Assembly (NCBI GenBank): GCA_947345935.1
Contig: CAMZZN010000005.1
Coordinates: forward strand, 1 to 64,000
Direction: 5' to 3'
DNA: 64,000 nucleotides
DNA from: an uncultured Ruminococcus sp.
GTDB lineage: Bacteria > Bacillota > Clostridia > Oscillospirales > Ruminococcaceae
The position numbers and the translations under genes were made by a program. Of this stretch, positions 33,909-43,637 are shown piece by piece (positions within the stretch are counted from its first letter, which is position 1; each line of letters opens with the position of its first letter). The notes under the pieces are model-generated. The model did not search any database, was not told the DNA's origin, and was given only the letters and a program-made list of their open reading frames with translations.

Positions 33909-34064
33909 ATGATGAAATTCATAAAAAAATTTGCATTCAGATTTGGTGGTACATTTGCGGCTTTAGCTGTTATGATTACTGCAGTTAACGCAAATAGTTG
34001 CTGTGCATGGTTTACTCATCAGGAGAAGATGCCTGAATCAGCAAAGAAACTGCGTAAGTTCTGA
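33909..34064 (+). CDS. agrD: AgrD-like cyclic lactone autoinducer peptide precursor
   Basis: The product has 51 residues. The amphipathic leader (MKFIKKFAFRFGGTFAALA) precedes the peptide core (NSCCAWFTHQEKMP), where a Cys can form the thiolactone, and an acidic/basic tail PESAKKLRKF. This matches the cyclic lactone autoinducer family processed by AgrB. The start at 33909 is preferred because AAAGGA lies upstream; an in-frame start at 33879 has none. The stop overlaps the agrB start as TGATG. Confidence 0.85.
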   Translation: MMKFIKKFAFRFGGTFAALAVMITAVNANSCCAWFTHQEKMPESAKKLRKF

Positions 34065-34636
34065 TGTTTTCTAAGTGCTCGGAAAAAATAGCAGATAAAC
34101 TTCAGTGTAACAATATTATTGACGATGAAAGATACGAAATATGTAGATATGGAATAAATCAGCTTTTTAGTACAATATTGGATTTTGCAACAATTCTACT
34201 TATAGGTTTCGTTTTTAATATGGTTCTGGAAGGAATTATTTTTACCGCTACATACATACCTATCAGAATTTATGCAGGAGGATATCATGCAAAAACTCCG
34301 CAGCGATGCTGGCTGTTTTCGGCGATAATGCTGTTAATTGTTCTGTGTATAATAAAATATACTCCGAATAATCCGTTTTTCTTTTGGATATATACAGTAT
34401 TATCGCTGATTTCCTGTGTTATTATCTGGACTTTATCACCCGTTGAGGATAAAAACAAGAAATTAGATGAACAAGAAACCATAGTATATCATCAGAGAAC
34501 AAAATATATTTTATATGCAGAAATAAGTTTATGTGTAGTATTATATTTATTACGTTGTTATTCAATAGTAATGGTTTTAGAAATGGTTTGGTTCTCATTA
34601 TCAGTTATGTTAATTTTAGGAAAAAAATATAAATAA
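34064..34636 (+). CDS. agrB: AgrB-like autoinducer-processing membrane peptidase
   Basis: The product has 190 residues and several membrane helices. The catalytic His and Cys of AgrB lie in RIYAGGYHAKTPQRCWLFSA (residues about 69-87). AgrB cuts AgrD and helps close the thiolactone ring. It is translationally coupled to agrD. With the kinase truncated and no AgrA visible, the island can make a signal but has no complete receptor here. Confidence 0.9.
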   Translation: MFSKCSEKIADKLQCNNIIDDERYEICRYGINQLFSTILDFATILLIGFVFNMVLEGIIFTATYIPIRIYAGGYHAKTPQRCWLFSAIMLLIVLCIIKYTPNNPFFFWIYTVLSLISCVIIWTLSPVEDKNKKLDEQETIVYHQRTKYILYAEISLCVVLYLLRCYSIVMVLEMVWFSLSVMLILGKKYK

Positions 34637-34688
34637 TAATTTTACATTGATTAGAGTTTATCTGATAAAAATCAAATATTATTTGTTT

Positions 34689-34823
34689 AGAGCCTGTTTA
34701 GTATCTTGTCGAGCACATCTTTTTGGTAGATTTTCCATCTGAACTTCGTCGAAACTAATTTTCTTCTTATTAGTTGAAAAAATGATCGAAAATCTGTACA
34801 CATTGAGATACTAAACAGGCTCT
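34689..34823. mobile_element. 135-bp MITE-like element with perfect 18-bp terminal inverted repeats
   Basis: AGAGCCTGTTTAGTATCT (34689-34706) is matched exactly by its complement at 34806-34823. The 99 bases between are noncoding. It sits between agrB and the RHS promoter region. The ends resemble those of transposase-encoding insertion sequences, so a full-length parent in the genome is likely. Confidence 0.7.
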
Positions 34824-34883
34824 TAAAATCCATATATTATTTAATATGTTTTAATTATATATAAATTTATTATGGAGGTGTTT

Positions 34884-37800
34884 ATGGAAATTATTAAGCG
34901 ATTATGTTCAGTAGTGTTATCATCTGCAATTTTGCTAACCAGTGCAGATTTATCGTCATTTCTGGCAAAATCAGTGAATGTTCCGCAAAATATAATTGTA
35001 GATGGGAATGAATCGGTTTCCGAAAACAATGAAGACTATCAGTTTATTGATGAATCAGAAATTGAAAACTATGAAAATTTTGAGGATTGTAAACTTGATT
35101 TTTCTGGAGAAAAAATAATTTTTGATGGTACAAATGAATCGGATATTATAGGTTCTGATGAGCAGTCTATTTCTAAAAATGACTTTAAGTATGAAGAGGA
35201 ACCGGTAATTATTCCGGAAACTGTGGTTGCATATGATTTAGAACCGATAATTACTCCGGAGGCTGAATTTGCATACGAAGAAGAAATGGTGATTTTTCCA
35301 GAAAATGAATTCGCATACGAAAAGGAAACAGTAATTACTCCGGAAACTGAATTTGCATATGACGAAGAAAAAGTAATAACGCCGGAGACTGAATTTGAGT
35401 ATGAAGAAGAACCGATAAATTATCCGGAAGATTCAATAATGCCTAATGAATCGGTTGAACTTAACACATCCGATAATTCTGAGTCCATTGAAGAGTCTCC
35501 TATCGATTTATCGGAATACAATTTTGATAATGTTATTACAGGTGATACTACAATAAATGAATCTGTTACTATAAATGGGCAAACTGTTCTTTATGAAGGA
35601 GACCTTACAGTAGCTGCCAATGTAACTTTAAGTAATAATTCATTGGTTATTGTTACAGGAACCATAAATATTAACAGTGGATGCATTGTATTGAATAATA
35701 ATTGTCAAATTATTTCAATCGGCGATTTCAGAATCCAATCGAAGAAAGAAGACGGAACGTTCGGAGACTCCAACGGATTCGTCAGACTGCTTGATAACAC
35801 GAAATTAACAGTATACGGCGATTTCTATACACAAACAACTAGCTATGAAGTTTTTGGTTATGGAAGTTCGTCTGCTCCCTCGATATTGGAGTTTCACGGC
35901 AACTTCAGTCAGATAGGAGCAAATACGTGCTACAGACATGGCAGCGTTTCATATCTGACAACAATTTTTGCAGGAGACGGCGAGCAGCATATTTCATTTG
36001 ACAGATACGACAGCGATGCCGATCTCGGAAAATTCGAAGTTCTGAATGCAGGACAGGCAATTTACCTCGATACGCAGATGTATCGGCTTTATCCTCTGAA
36101 TGATTTCAATATAATTGGAAATGTTGAGGTTCAATATTTAAACGGAAGCGACAATTATCTGAACATTGACGGTTCGCTGATTGCAAGATATCCGCTTTCA
36201 ATTAATCATCAGATTAACATTAAAGGTGACGCGATTATAGATGCAGATGTTTATCTTTACAAAGTAATAAATATCGAAGGTGATCTGCGTGTGCAAAAAT
36301 TATTTGCAGACGGCAGCTACGGAACAACTTCGGCCTGTTTTTCAGTAAATGGCGGCGCATATATTGCTGTTAACGGAAATACATATTTTCAAACAAATTC
36401 AACAAATTATTTTGGAAATGGCAGCACTTCAAATCCTGCTGTCATCGAACTCAAAGGAGGTCTATATCAATACGGTTTAAATAATAATTTCAGAAATTAC
36501 GAACCCGGTACAGTAATGATTTTCTCAGGGAATAGTGCACAGCAAGTAAGTTTTGATAATTATGTGCAAAGCTCTCTTGGAACGATTGCAATGATCAATT
36601 CATCTGATCTTATATTCCTGTCGAGAATTCATTCCTTTACAGCGGCAAGCGATATTACAGTTTCAGGATTAATTGATATTTATAATATTAATTTCAACGG
36701 TTTTTCTATTCATTTTAAATCCAATGCGACTTTGGCAAAGGGCAACCTTATGGGCGGTTATTTGAGATGTAGCGGCAGTCTTGACGTCACGGAAAAAGTT
36801 GATCTTAATTATGGCAGACTGGACTGCAACAGCGATCTTTTTGTAAATGGAGACCTTTTAGTAAAATCCGCTCAGACATTTATAAAAGGTGATACTACCG
36901 TAAATGGAGAAATGATAACAAGCTCAGGCGGCGTAATTTGTGATAAACTTCTTACAATTAATGGCTCTTTCGATGTGCGTGCCGGTCAAGTTTATGTTAA
37001 AGACCGTGTAATTGTAAATGGAAGAACTTATATTGACAGAGAAGGAGCCTTGCTATGTGAGGGCAATCTGAATATTTTCGGATATATGACAAACTCTTCT
37101 GGATATATGATGCTGAGTGGCAATATATATGTTAGCTCAGAAGGAGAGTTGGATTTATCTGGTTATAGCAATGAACATGGTCTTCTTAGTTGTGATGGAA
37201 GTCTGACAGTCTATGGTAATGTTAAGATACATCAGGGCGAAGCATATATAAAATCAAACGTCACAATTTATTCAAGCGGAAATCTGGTAAATAAGGGCTT
37301 TCTCAATAGTGAGGGAGAACTGATGGTTTATGGTTCAGCTGATATTGAAAAAGGCATCTTGTCTATTGATCAAAACACTGTTATTTTTGGGAAATTGGAA
37401 GTCGAAGACGGCGGATTATTGAATTGTATTAATGACCTCTATATCCATGGGGAAGCTTCTTTATTTTCCGGAAATGTACTGGTAAAGGGCAACGCTATTA
37501 TCAACGAATTGGGAACTCTTAAAGTTTCAAGAGGAGGATTGCTGAACAGCGACAGAAGTCTTACAGTAAATGGAATTGTTGATTTGAGTTCCGGAAATCT
37601 CTATTCAAACGGTTCTGTTATTGTTGGAAATTATGGTAAGATAGATGCATACAGCAGTTTTTTGGCATGCTTTGATTCATTTACTTTGAATGGTGAACTT
37701 GAAAATATGAATGCGGCTGTATTTGTTCAAGATGACTTTATTATTAATGAAAACGGAAATTTTGAAATGATTGACTATTCAAGCGTACTTCAGGTTCGCG

Positions 37801-40800
37801 GTAATTTCATTAATAATAAAGCCGGAGGACTTAGTCTTGATTTTGGATATTTGGATCTTAAAGGAAATTTGTATAACAATACAAGCATTTATACGGGTCC
37901 TGATATGTTCGCACAATTTACCCGAAAAGAAGGATATCATATTATTTATACAGAATCAGCATCGACGGTCAAATTTGAAAATCTTGGTTTCTATCTCCAA
38001 GGTGATAGTAAATTTGATGTGTTTGTTGACCGAAATGATGGCAATGGATATTGGATTAGACATTTGATTGATGAGCTAGAAGAACATTGCTACAATCTTT
38101 TTTGTACAGGCAACAGCTGCGATGACTGCAAAGCCAAACAGCGCAAAAAAATATGGACAAATCTGTACTGGCCTACAAACATGCCCAAATTTCCAGATGC
38201 AATTGAAAACGAATTTGAAATACCAGAAATACCGGAAATGCCCGAAATGCCTGAAATCCCCACAGCAGAAGTACTTAAAACACGCTATTTCGGATTTAAC
38301 GGCGTACATTCACCGACAGGCAACTACTCTACCTCGTTTACAGATATGACCGTCTCTACCATACTCGGCGATCTGACATTCACACGTACTTATAATTCGC
38401 AGGATTATAAGGTCTCCAATGTAGGTAAGGGATTTACTTTCAGTTATGACATGAAGATGGAATTTCTGAGAGATACCATAAGCATCATAATGCCAAATGG
38501 TTCAAGGAGCAACTTCAAGTTTGAGAACGGAGTATATACAGCGCTTGATTCCAGATGGATGCTTTATATGGAAGATGGCGAATATATTCTGGAAACTTTG
38601 GATCAGATGAGATACATATTCGATTCTTCAGGGTATATAAAATATGCAGAGGATTGTAAAGGAAATCGAATTACAATCGTCATTGACGCAAATGATGGCA
38701 GAATTCTGTCAATTTCAGATCCGACAGGCGCATCCGTATCATTTGAATATGCAGCTGGCAAATTGACTGAAATTACAGATAATAAATCAGGCAGAATCGT
38801 TACATATCATTACAATGGTGATCTGATGGATTATTCCTATGATGCCTCTCGTATGAAAACGACTTATTCCTATACGCCGGACGGTTTCTTGGAAGAAGTA
38901 TGGGATGATACCGGACGCAGATTGCTATATCTGACATATGATGATACCGCTCTTTTCGGCGGAAAAATCCATACAGTGACCGATGTTACAGGCAACTGCT
39001 TCACATATACATACGATGAAATCAATATGCAGACAACCATAACGGATCGCAACGGTCGCAGCACAGTACAAGGATATGGATACGATCTGGCAGTGAGCTG
39101 GACCAGAAATGAACTCGGTCTTACAGAGCGTGTAACGTATTCACAGGTTGACGGTCAGAACAAGTACAATGAGGTTGAAGCATCAACGGATATGTACGGA
39201 AATACGACCAAATATGAGAGGGACGGCAGGGGCAATGTTACAAGGATCACGTATCCTGATGGTTCTGTTGAATTTTTCGGCTTTGATTCTCTGAACAATA
39301 TGATAAGCCATACGGACAGAAATAATGATACCACATGGTATATTTATGACGGCTATTATCTCCAAAAAGAAGTCAGACCGTTGGATGGCGTGTCCGCATA
39401 TAGTGAAGCGGCAGATCAGGATAATTATGCGATCATGGAATATCTCTACGAGTCGAATGCTGTAAAGAAGGGTTCTGTTCGTGAGATTTATAATGAGCTT
39501 AATGACGCATATAATTATACGGCGTTTGAGTATAATGAAATCGGCGAGATCTCATGCGAAACAAGATTCGTTGACGGAACACCATACAGCACACAGTATT
39601 TTTATGATGATCTTCACAGACTAACAAAACAGATCGATCCCGATGGAACGGTGACAGAATATGTCTATAACCTTGCGGGAGAAATTGCACGTACCACCGT
39701 GACGAACGGAAGCACGGCATCAGTAAGCCGAACAGTTTACGATGATCTTGGACGTAAGGTGCAGGAGATAGGACCTGTACAGTACAAATCTGAGTATGAT
39801 TATATTGCTTCGGATACAATTACAGGCGGCTCTTATTCCGATGTAAACGCTGGTACGACATATCATTACAACAATGAGGGCTTTGTTGACTGGCAGCGGG
39901 ATGCGCTTGGAACTTATACCTATTTCGAGTATGATGATTACGGCAACATAACAAAGCAAATACTTGCAAACGGTTCTTACAGCACATACGAATATGATGC
40001 GCTGAATCGTGAAATACGTGAAAGCTTCTACGATCATACGAGCAGACGTGAAAATGTTCTCAAAGAAATCAATTATAGTATTGAACGCAGAAATTTAGTT
40101 ATTTCAACAACGAATTATCTGGATAATAACATTTCGTCCACCTCGGTTGAAAAGTATAACTTTGAATCCAATCTGGTCGAAGAAGTTGGAGCTAATGGCT
40201 CACGATATGTTTACACCTATGCTCCCGGCGGTCGTCTTATGAGCGAAAGCCATGCAGGAATTTCAAAATTAAGTTATCAGTATTATCCGTTTGGCAATAT
40301 AAAAAGTCAGATTTCCAAGTTTGACAATACCGGTTATTCGGAAACTTATTTTGAATATGATAAAGCCGGAAATGTCAATGAACAGCGTGTAAAGAACAAT
40401 GGCGTTGGTCAGGAAGAATCTTATGCGATTACAAAATTTGAATATGATAATTGGGGACGTCAGACAAAAGTTTGCAGCTATGACAACGATCAGCTTGTCA
40501 GTGAAGCTTCTGTGGAATACGACTGGGCTGACAGAATTGTCAAGCAGATCAAGGGCGAAAATAGCAGCTCTGTTGTCGAGTTTGAGTACGACCATATGGG
40601 CAACATTGTCAAGAAAACAGATGCTCTTGGAAACGTTGAAACGTATACCTTTGATAATGCAGGACGGGTTATTTCATTAACCGATCGTAACGGTGCTCTT
40701 CATAGTATACAATACGATGTGATGGGAAATCCGCTGGTCAAGACGAATACAGACGGAACACAAACCATTACTAAAACGTATACGTATGATGTGATGGGGA

Positions 40801-42530
40801 ATCTGAAATCAATTGATGATGGAAATGAAGTCATGCATTACGAGTATGACGGATCAGGTAATAAAATTCGTGAATATGGTGGGAACACAGCGAAATTTTT
40901 TAGCTATAATATTGGCGGATTTCTTACGGAATCAGAAGTTTATGTAGGCAGAACTTTGCAGCAGAAGATTTTATACACATATAACGAGGGCGGTCAGGTT
41001 GTAAAAGTAAGTGAAGGGCATCGAAACTCTTCAGCGATTGATACAGTTTCAGAGTATCAATATGACGTGCTCGGACGTAGAATACTGGTTATAAACGCAA
41101 ACGGAACATCTGAAAAAACAGAGTATAATGCAGCAGGACTTGTTACAAGGCTAACAAATTACAGTGGACCGAATGTTATTTCAAAGTATGAGTATACCTA
41201 CTACTATGACGGAAATCAGAGAACAAAGACTGACGAATCAGGTAAGACAAGTTATATTTATGATGATCTCGGACGTTTGACAGAAGCACAGCTTGCTGAC
41301 GGAACTTTTCAGAAGTACATATTTGACAGCAACGGCAACCGCAAGACAATGACCGTAACCAAGGATGGTACAGAAACGATCACAGAATATGTGTACGACC
41401 TGAATGACAGACTGCTTAGTGAGACGGAAAACGGCGTTACAACCACCTACAGTTATGACAACAACGGCAATATGTTGGGTAAGTCCGACGGAACGTCTGT
41501 TGTTACACAGACATTTGATTTGCTGAACCGAATGACATCATTCTCAGACGGCGATACAACTGCATCGTACACTTATAATCCCGATAATATGCGCCGTTCA
41601 AAAACTGTGAATGGTGTGAAAACCGAGCATATCTGGGTTGGCTCTGAAATAGCACTTGACATTACAGGAAGTTCTGTGGTATCATATGTGCAGGGTATCA
41701 AATCTGATTATGGTTGGTACATTTACAATGCACATGGAGATGTTGTTCAGCTCTGTGATGATAACGGTGTTGTTACAAAATCGTATGATTACGATCCATA
41801 TGGCAACCAGTTAACAGAAGCGGATGCACTTGACAAAAATCCTTATCGCTATTCAGGTGAGTACTACGATTCGGAGAGCGGTTATATTTACTTGCGTGCA
41901 AGATATTATGACAGCACAACAGGACGTTTCATCAGTGAAGATCCTGCATTTGACGGATTTAACTGGTATGCTTACTGCGGCGGAAATCCATTGAACAGGT
42001 GGGACCCGAGTGGTCAGGCATGGTATGACTGGGCGCCGGGTATGTTAATGACCGGTGCAGGAGTATTTATGTGCGCTACCGGATTCGGTACACCGGCAGG
42101 AATAGGCTTAATTTCTGGCGGTACTTCATGGCTTACTACATCTGCACTTGGCGCAGCCGGTTTTGATCCAAAATTTGTGTCAATGGCTACTGCCGGAATC
42201 GATGTAGTAGGCGGTGCAGCGTTGTTGCTGACGCCTTTCGCACCAATTGGTGCAGGCATGATGGGTTCTGGTTTCGGTTCGCTTGCTGGTGGAGCAATAA
42301 GTGAAAAGCTCGGCGGAAGCTATGAACTCGGAGCTGGAATTGGTGGCATTGTTGGTGGTGTTGTGGGAAGTTCTGGTTACAATAAGTTAACAGCCAAGGC
42401 TGGTTCTATAGAGTTAATGAATAGCAATGATCAATTTCTTATTAATGCAAGTAAAAGAAAAGATATTGATCCGAATGGTGTATTGGATATAGTCGCTCAT
42501 GGTGATCCTAATCATATATATTGGAAATGA
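34884..42530 (+). CDS. Giant secreted RHS-repeat toxin, reading frame ends early in the tip
   Basis: The product has about 2,548 residues. Order: Sec signal peptide (residues 1-27), an acidic tandem repeat region (35202-35430), about 850 residues of beta-strand repeats rich in Gly, Asn and NG turns that look like a beta-helix, a DUF6531-like start (FGFNGVHSPTGNYSTSF), a long array of RHS/YD repeats, the core end (YIYLRARYYDSTTGRFISED) and a hydrophobic pre-toxin segment. The tip begins DIVAHGDPNHIY and stops at 42530. The next frame carries on with IGNDLPMGPAKAA, so 2 bases appear lost from a TA run near 42516-42524. The start at 34884 is chosen because GGAGG at 34874-34878 includes the earlier ATG. 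Confidence 0.9.
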   Translation: MEIIKRLCSVVLSSAILLTSADLSSFLAKSVNVPQNIIVDGNESVSENNEDYQFIDESEIENYENFEDCKLDFSGEKIIFDGTNESDIIGSDEQSISKNDFKYEEEPVIIPETVVAYDLEPIITPEAEFAYEEEMVIFPENEFAYEKETVITPETEFAYDEEKVITPETEFEYEEEPINYPEDSIMPNESVELNTSDNSESIEESPIDLSEYNFDNVITGDTTINESVTINGQTVLYEGDLTVAANVTLSNNSLVIVTGTININSGCIVLNNNCQIISIGDFRIQSKKEDGTFGDSNGFVRLLDNTKLTVYGDFYTQTTSYEVFGYGSSSAPSILEFHGNFSQIGANTCYRHGSVSYLTTIFAGDGEQHISFDRYDSDADLGKFEVLNAGQAIYLDTQMYRLYPLNDFNIIGNVEVQYLNGSDNYLNIDGSLIARYPLSINHQINIKGDAIIDADVYLYKVINIEGDLRVQKLFADGSYGTTSACFSVNGGAYIAVNGNTYFQTNSTNYFGNGSTSNPAVIELKGGLYQYGLNNNFRNYEPGTVMIFSGNSAQQVSFDNYVQSSLGTIAMINSSDLIFLSRIHSFTAASDITVSGLIDIYNINFNGFSIHFKSNATLAKGNLMGGYLRCSGSLDVTEKVDLNYGRLDCNSDLFVNGDLLVKSAQTFIKGDTTVNGEMITSSGGVICDKLLTINGSFDVRAGQVYVKDRVIVNGRTYIDREGALLCEGNLNIFGYMTNSSGYMMLSGNIYVSSEGELDLSGYSNEHGLLSCDGSLTVYGNVKIHQGEAYIKSNVTIYSSGNLVNKGFLNSEGELMVYGSADIEKGILSIDQNTVIFGKLEVEDGGLLNCINDLYIHGEASLFSGNVLVKGNAIINELGTLKVSRGGLLNSDRSLTVNGIVDLSSGNLYSNGSVIVGNYGKIDAYSSFLACFDSFTLNGELENMNAAVFVQDDFIINENGNFEMIDYSSVLQVRGNFINNKAGGLSLDFGYLDLKGNLYNNTSIYTGPDMFAQFTRKEGYHIIYTESASTVKFENLGFYLQGDSKFDVFVDRNDGNGYWIRHLIDELEEHCYNLFCTGNSCDDCKAKQRKKIWTNLYWPTNMPKFPDAIENEFEIPEIPEMPEMPEIPTAEVLKTRYFGFNGVHSPTGNYSTSFTDMTVSTILGDLTFTRTYNSQDYKVSNVGKGFTFSYDMKMEFLRDTISIIMPNGSRSNFKFENGVYTALDSRWMLYMEDGEYILETLDQMRYIFDSSGYIKYAEDCKGNRITIVIDANDGRILSISDPTGASVSFEYAAGKLTEITDNKSGRIVTYHYNGDLMDYSYDASRMKTTYSYTPDGFLEEVWDDTGRRLLYLTYDDTALFGGKIHTVTDVTGNCFTYTYDEINMQTTITDRNGRSTVQGYGYDLAVSWTRNELGLTERVTYSQVDGQNKYNEVEASTDMYGNTTKYERDGRGNVTRITYPDGSVEFFGFDSLNNMISHTDRNNDTTWYIYDGYYLQKEVRPLDGVSAYSEAADQDNYAIMEYLYESNAVKKGSVREIYNELNDAYNYTAFEYNEIGEISCETRFVDGTPYSTQYFYDDLHRLTKQIDPDGTVTEYVYNLAGEIARTTVTNGSTASVSRTVYDDLGRKVQEIGPVQYKSEYDYIASDTITGGSYSDVNAGTTYHYNNEGFVDWQRDALGTYTYFEYDDYGNITKQILANGSYSTYEYDALNREIRESFYDHTSRRENVLKEINYSIERRNLVISTTNYLDNNISSTSVEKYNFESNLVEEVGANGSRYVYTYAPGGRLMSESHAGISKLSYQYYPFGNIKSQISKFDNTGYSETYFEYDKAGNVNEQRVKNNGVGQEESYAITKFEYDNWGRQTKVCSYDNDQLVSEASVEYDWADRIVKQIKGENSSSVVEFEYDHMGNIVKKTDALGNVETYTFDNAGRVISLTDRNGALHSIQYDVMGNPLVKTNTDGTQTITKTYTYDVMGNLKSIDDGNEVMHYEYDGSGNKIREYGGNTAKFFSYNIGGFLTESEVYVGRTLQQKILYTYNEGGQVVKVSEGHRNSSAIDTVSEYQYDVLGRRILVINANGTSEKTEYNAAGLVTRLTNYSGPNVISKYEYTYYYDGNQRTKTDESGKTSYIYDDLGRLTEAQLADGTFQKYIFDSNGNRKTMTVTKDGTETITEYVYDLNDRLLSETENGVTTTYSYDNNGNMLGKSDGTSVVTQTFDLLNRMTSFSDGDTTASYTYNPDNMRRSKTVNGVKTEHIWVGSEIALDITGSSVVSYVQGIKSDYGWYIYNAHGDVVQLCDDNGVVTKSYDYDPYGNQLTEADALDKNPYRYSGEYYDSESGYIYLRARYYDSTTGRFISEDPAFDGFNWYAYCGGNPLNRWDPSGQAWYDWAPGMLMTGAGVFMCATGFGTPAGIGLISGGTSWLTTSALGAAGFDPKFVSMATAGIDVVGGAALLLTPFAPIGAGMMGSGFGSLAGGAISEKLGGSYELGAGIGGIVGGVVGSSGYNKLTAKAGSIELMNSNDQFLINASKRKDIDPNGVLDIVAHGDPNHIYWK
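35202..35430 (+). repeat. Tandem 42-bp (14-residue) acidic repeats inside the RHS gene
   Basis: About five and a half units of the pattern VITPETEFAYEEE-x follow one another near the N-terminus. They make a Pro/Glu-rich stalk just after the signal peptide, probably spanning or contacting the cell wall. Unit number may vary between strains. Confidence 0.8.
41881..42360 (+). repeat. 480-bp direct repeat, copy 1 (RHS core end and pre-toxin)
   Basis: This stretch matches 43158-43637 at a constant offset of 1,277 bases with only a handful of differences (mostly near 42285-42315). It covers the last RHS motif and the Gly-rich hydrophobic pre-toxin segment. Confidence 0.9.
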
Positions 42531-42798
42531 TCTTCCGATGGGACCAGCAAAAGCAGCTAAAATGATTCGAAATATGTCAGAATTTCATGGTCAGGATATC
42601 AGACTTTTGTCTTGTAATACCGGTTCTTTAAAAAATGGATTTGCTCAACAACTGGCTAAAAAATTAAATGTTAACGTTTATGCTCCCAATAATTATTTAT
42701 GGGCATTCCCAAGTGGAAAACTAAGTATAAATGGAATGAATAGTGCAGGCAGAAGGGCTAGAAGTATTGTCGGAGATTGGGTAAAATTTACACCTTGA
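42526..42798 (+). pseudogene. Frameshifted His/Cys toxin tip of the giant RHS protein
   Basis: Read in the +1 frame, the tip continues IGNDLPMGPAKAAKMIRNMS, then DIRLLSCNTGSLKNGFAQQL and VYAPNNYLWAF. Together with VAHGD before the slip, this is a His-Gly ... Ser-Cys-Asn-Thr layout common in C-terminal toxin domains of RHS proteins, and it resembles caspase-like cysteine peptidases. Without the frame repair the Cys part is not made and the toxin should be inactive. Confidence 0.75.
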
Positions 42799-42821
42799 TT
42801 AAGAAAGGAAATTTTGTTGCT

Positions 42822-43049
42822 ATGGAAAATTATATTTGTAAAGATTGTGGAAATCCAATAAAGATGGAAAGGAAAAATGATGACGGCTTTGAATATATTG
42901 AATGTTCTAACTGCGGAAATGAGATATATTTTTGTGAGAAATGTCATGAAGAGCTTATTACTAAAATAGAAGGAATGTGTATAGGTCAATACTGCCCGAA
43001 GTGTAAGGAATGGGTAATGGTTACTTCGTATATTCCTCCTAAAAAGTAA
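42822..43049 (+). CDS. Zinc-ribbon protein downstream of the RHS tip, candidate immunity protein
   Basis: The product has 75 residues with four CxxC-type knuckles (CKDCGN, CSNCGN, CEKCHE, CPKCKE), so two zinc sites. It starts 24 bases after the toxin tip, behind AAGAAAGGA. Immunity genes normally occupy this position. The alternative is a zinc-binding folding partner. No known immunity family is recognised. Confidence 0.6.
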   Translation: MENYICKDCGNPIKMERKNDDGFEYIECSNCGNEIYFCEKCHEELITKIEGMCIGQYCPKCKEWVMVTSYIPPKK

Positions 43050-43157
43050 CTGTTGTTATCAATTTAACAAATTGGGGTTGTAATTATATTGCGGTCAGTA
43101 TATTCTGACCGCAATCTTTCTATTGATCTTGAGAATTACCATATTTCACTTAGAGAA

Positions 43158-43637
43158 GTTATATTTACTTGCGTGCAAGATATTATGACAGCACAACAGG
43201 ACGTTTCATCAGTGAAGATCCTGCATTTGACGGATTTAACTGGTATGCTTACTGCGGCGGAAATCCATTGAACAGGTGGGACCCGAGTGGTCAGGCATGG
43301 TATGACTGGGCGCCGGGTATGTTAATGACCGGTGCAGGAGTATTTATGTGCGCTACCGGATTCGGTACACCGGCAGGAATAGGCTTAATTTCTGGCGGTA
43401 CTTCATGGCTTACTACATCTGCACTTGGCGCAGCCGGTTTTGATCCAAAATTTGTGTCAATGGCTACTGCCGGAATCGATGTAGTAGGCGGTGCAGCGTT
43501 GTTGCTGACGCCTTTCGCACCAATTGGTGCAGGCATGATGGGTTCTGGTTTCGGTTCGCTTGCCGGCGGTGCAATAAGCAAAAAGCTGGGCGGAAGCTAT
43601 GAACTCGGAGCTGGAATTGGTGGCATTGTTGGTGGTG
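43158..43637 (+). repeat. 480-bp direct repeat, copy 2 (start of the orphan RHS-tip cassette)
   Basis: It repeats 41881-42360. Homology starts abruptly at 43158, just after an in-frame TAG at 43151-43153, and ends at 43637 where the new tip begins. Confidence 0.9.

Noticed and set aside
35202..35430. Regular 42-bp repeats considered as a CRISPR-like array
   Set aside because: The units are contiguous without spacers, are in frame and encode acidic protein repeats of the RHS gene.
43089..43271. 60-codon plus-strand ORF spanning the start of the orphan cassette
   Set aside because: It is out of frame with the RHS homology and has no conserved content; it merely crosses the repeat junction.
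42014..43581. Minus-strand open frames of 81 and 96 codons in the two 480-bp repeats
   Set aside because: They are shadows of the Gly/Ala-rich RHS coding frame, duplicated because the repeat is duplicated.
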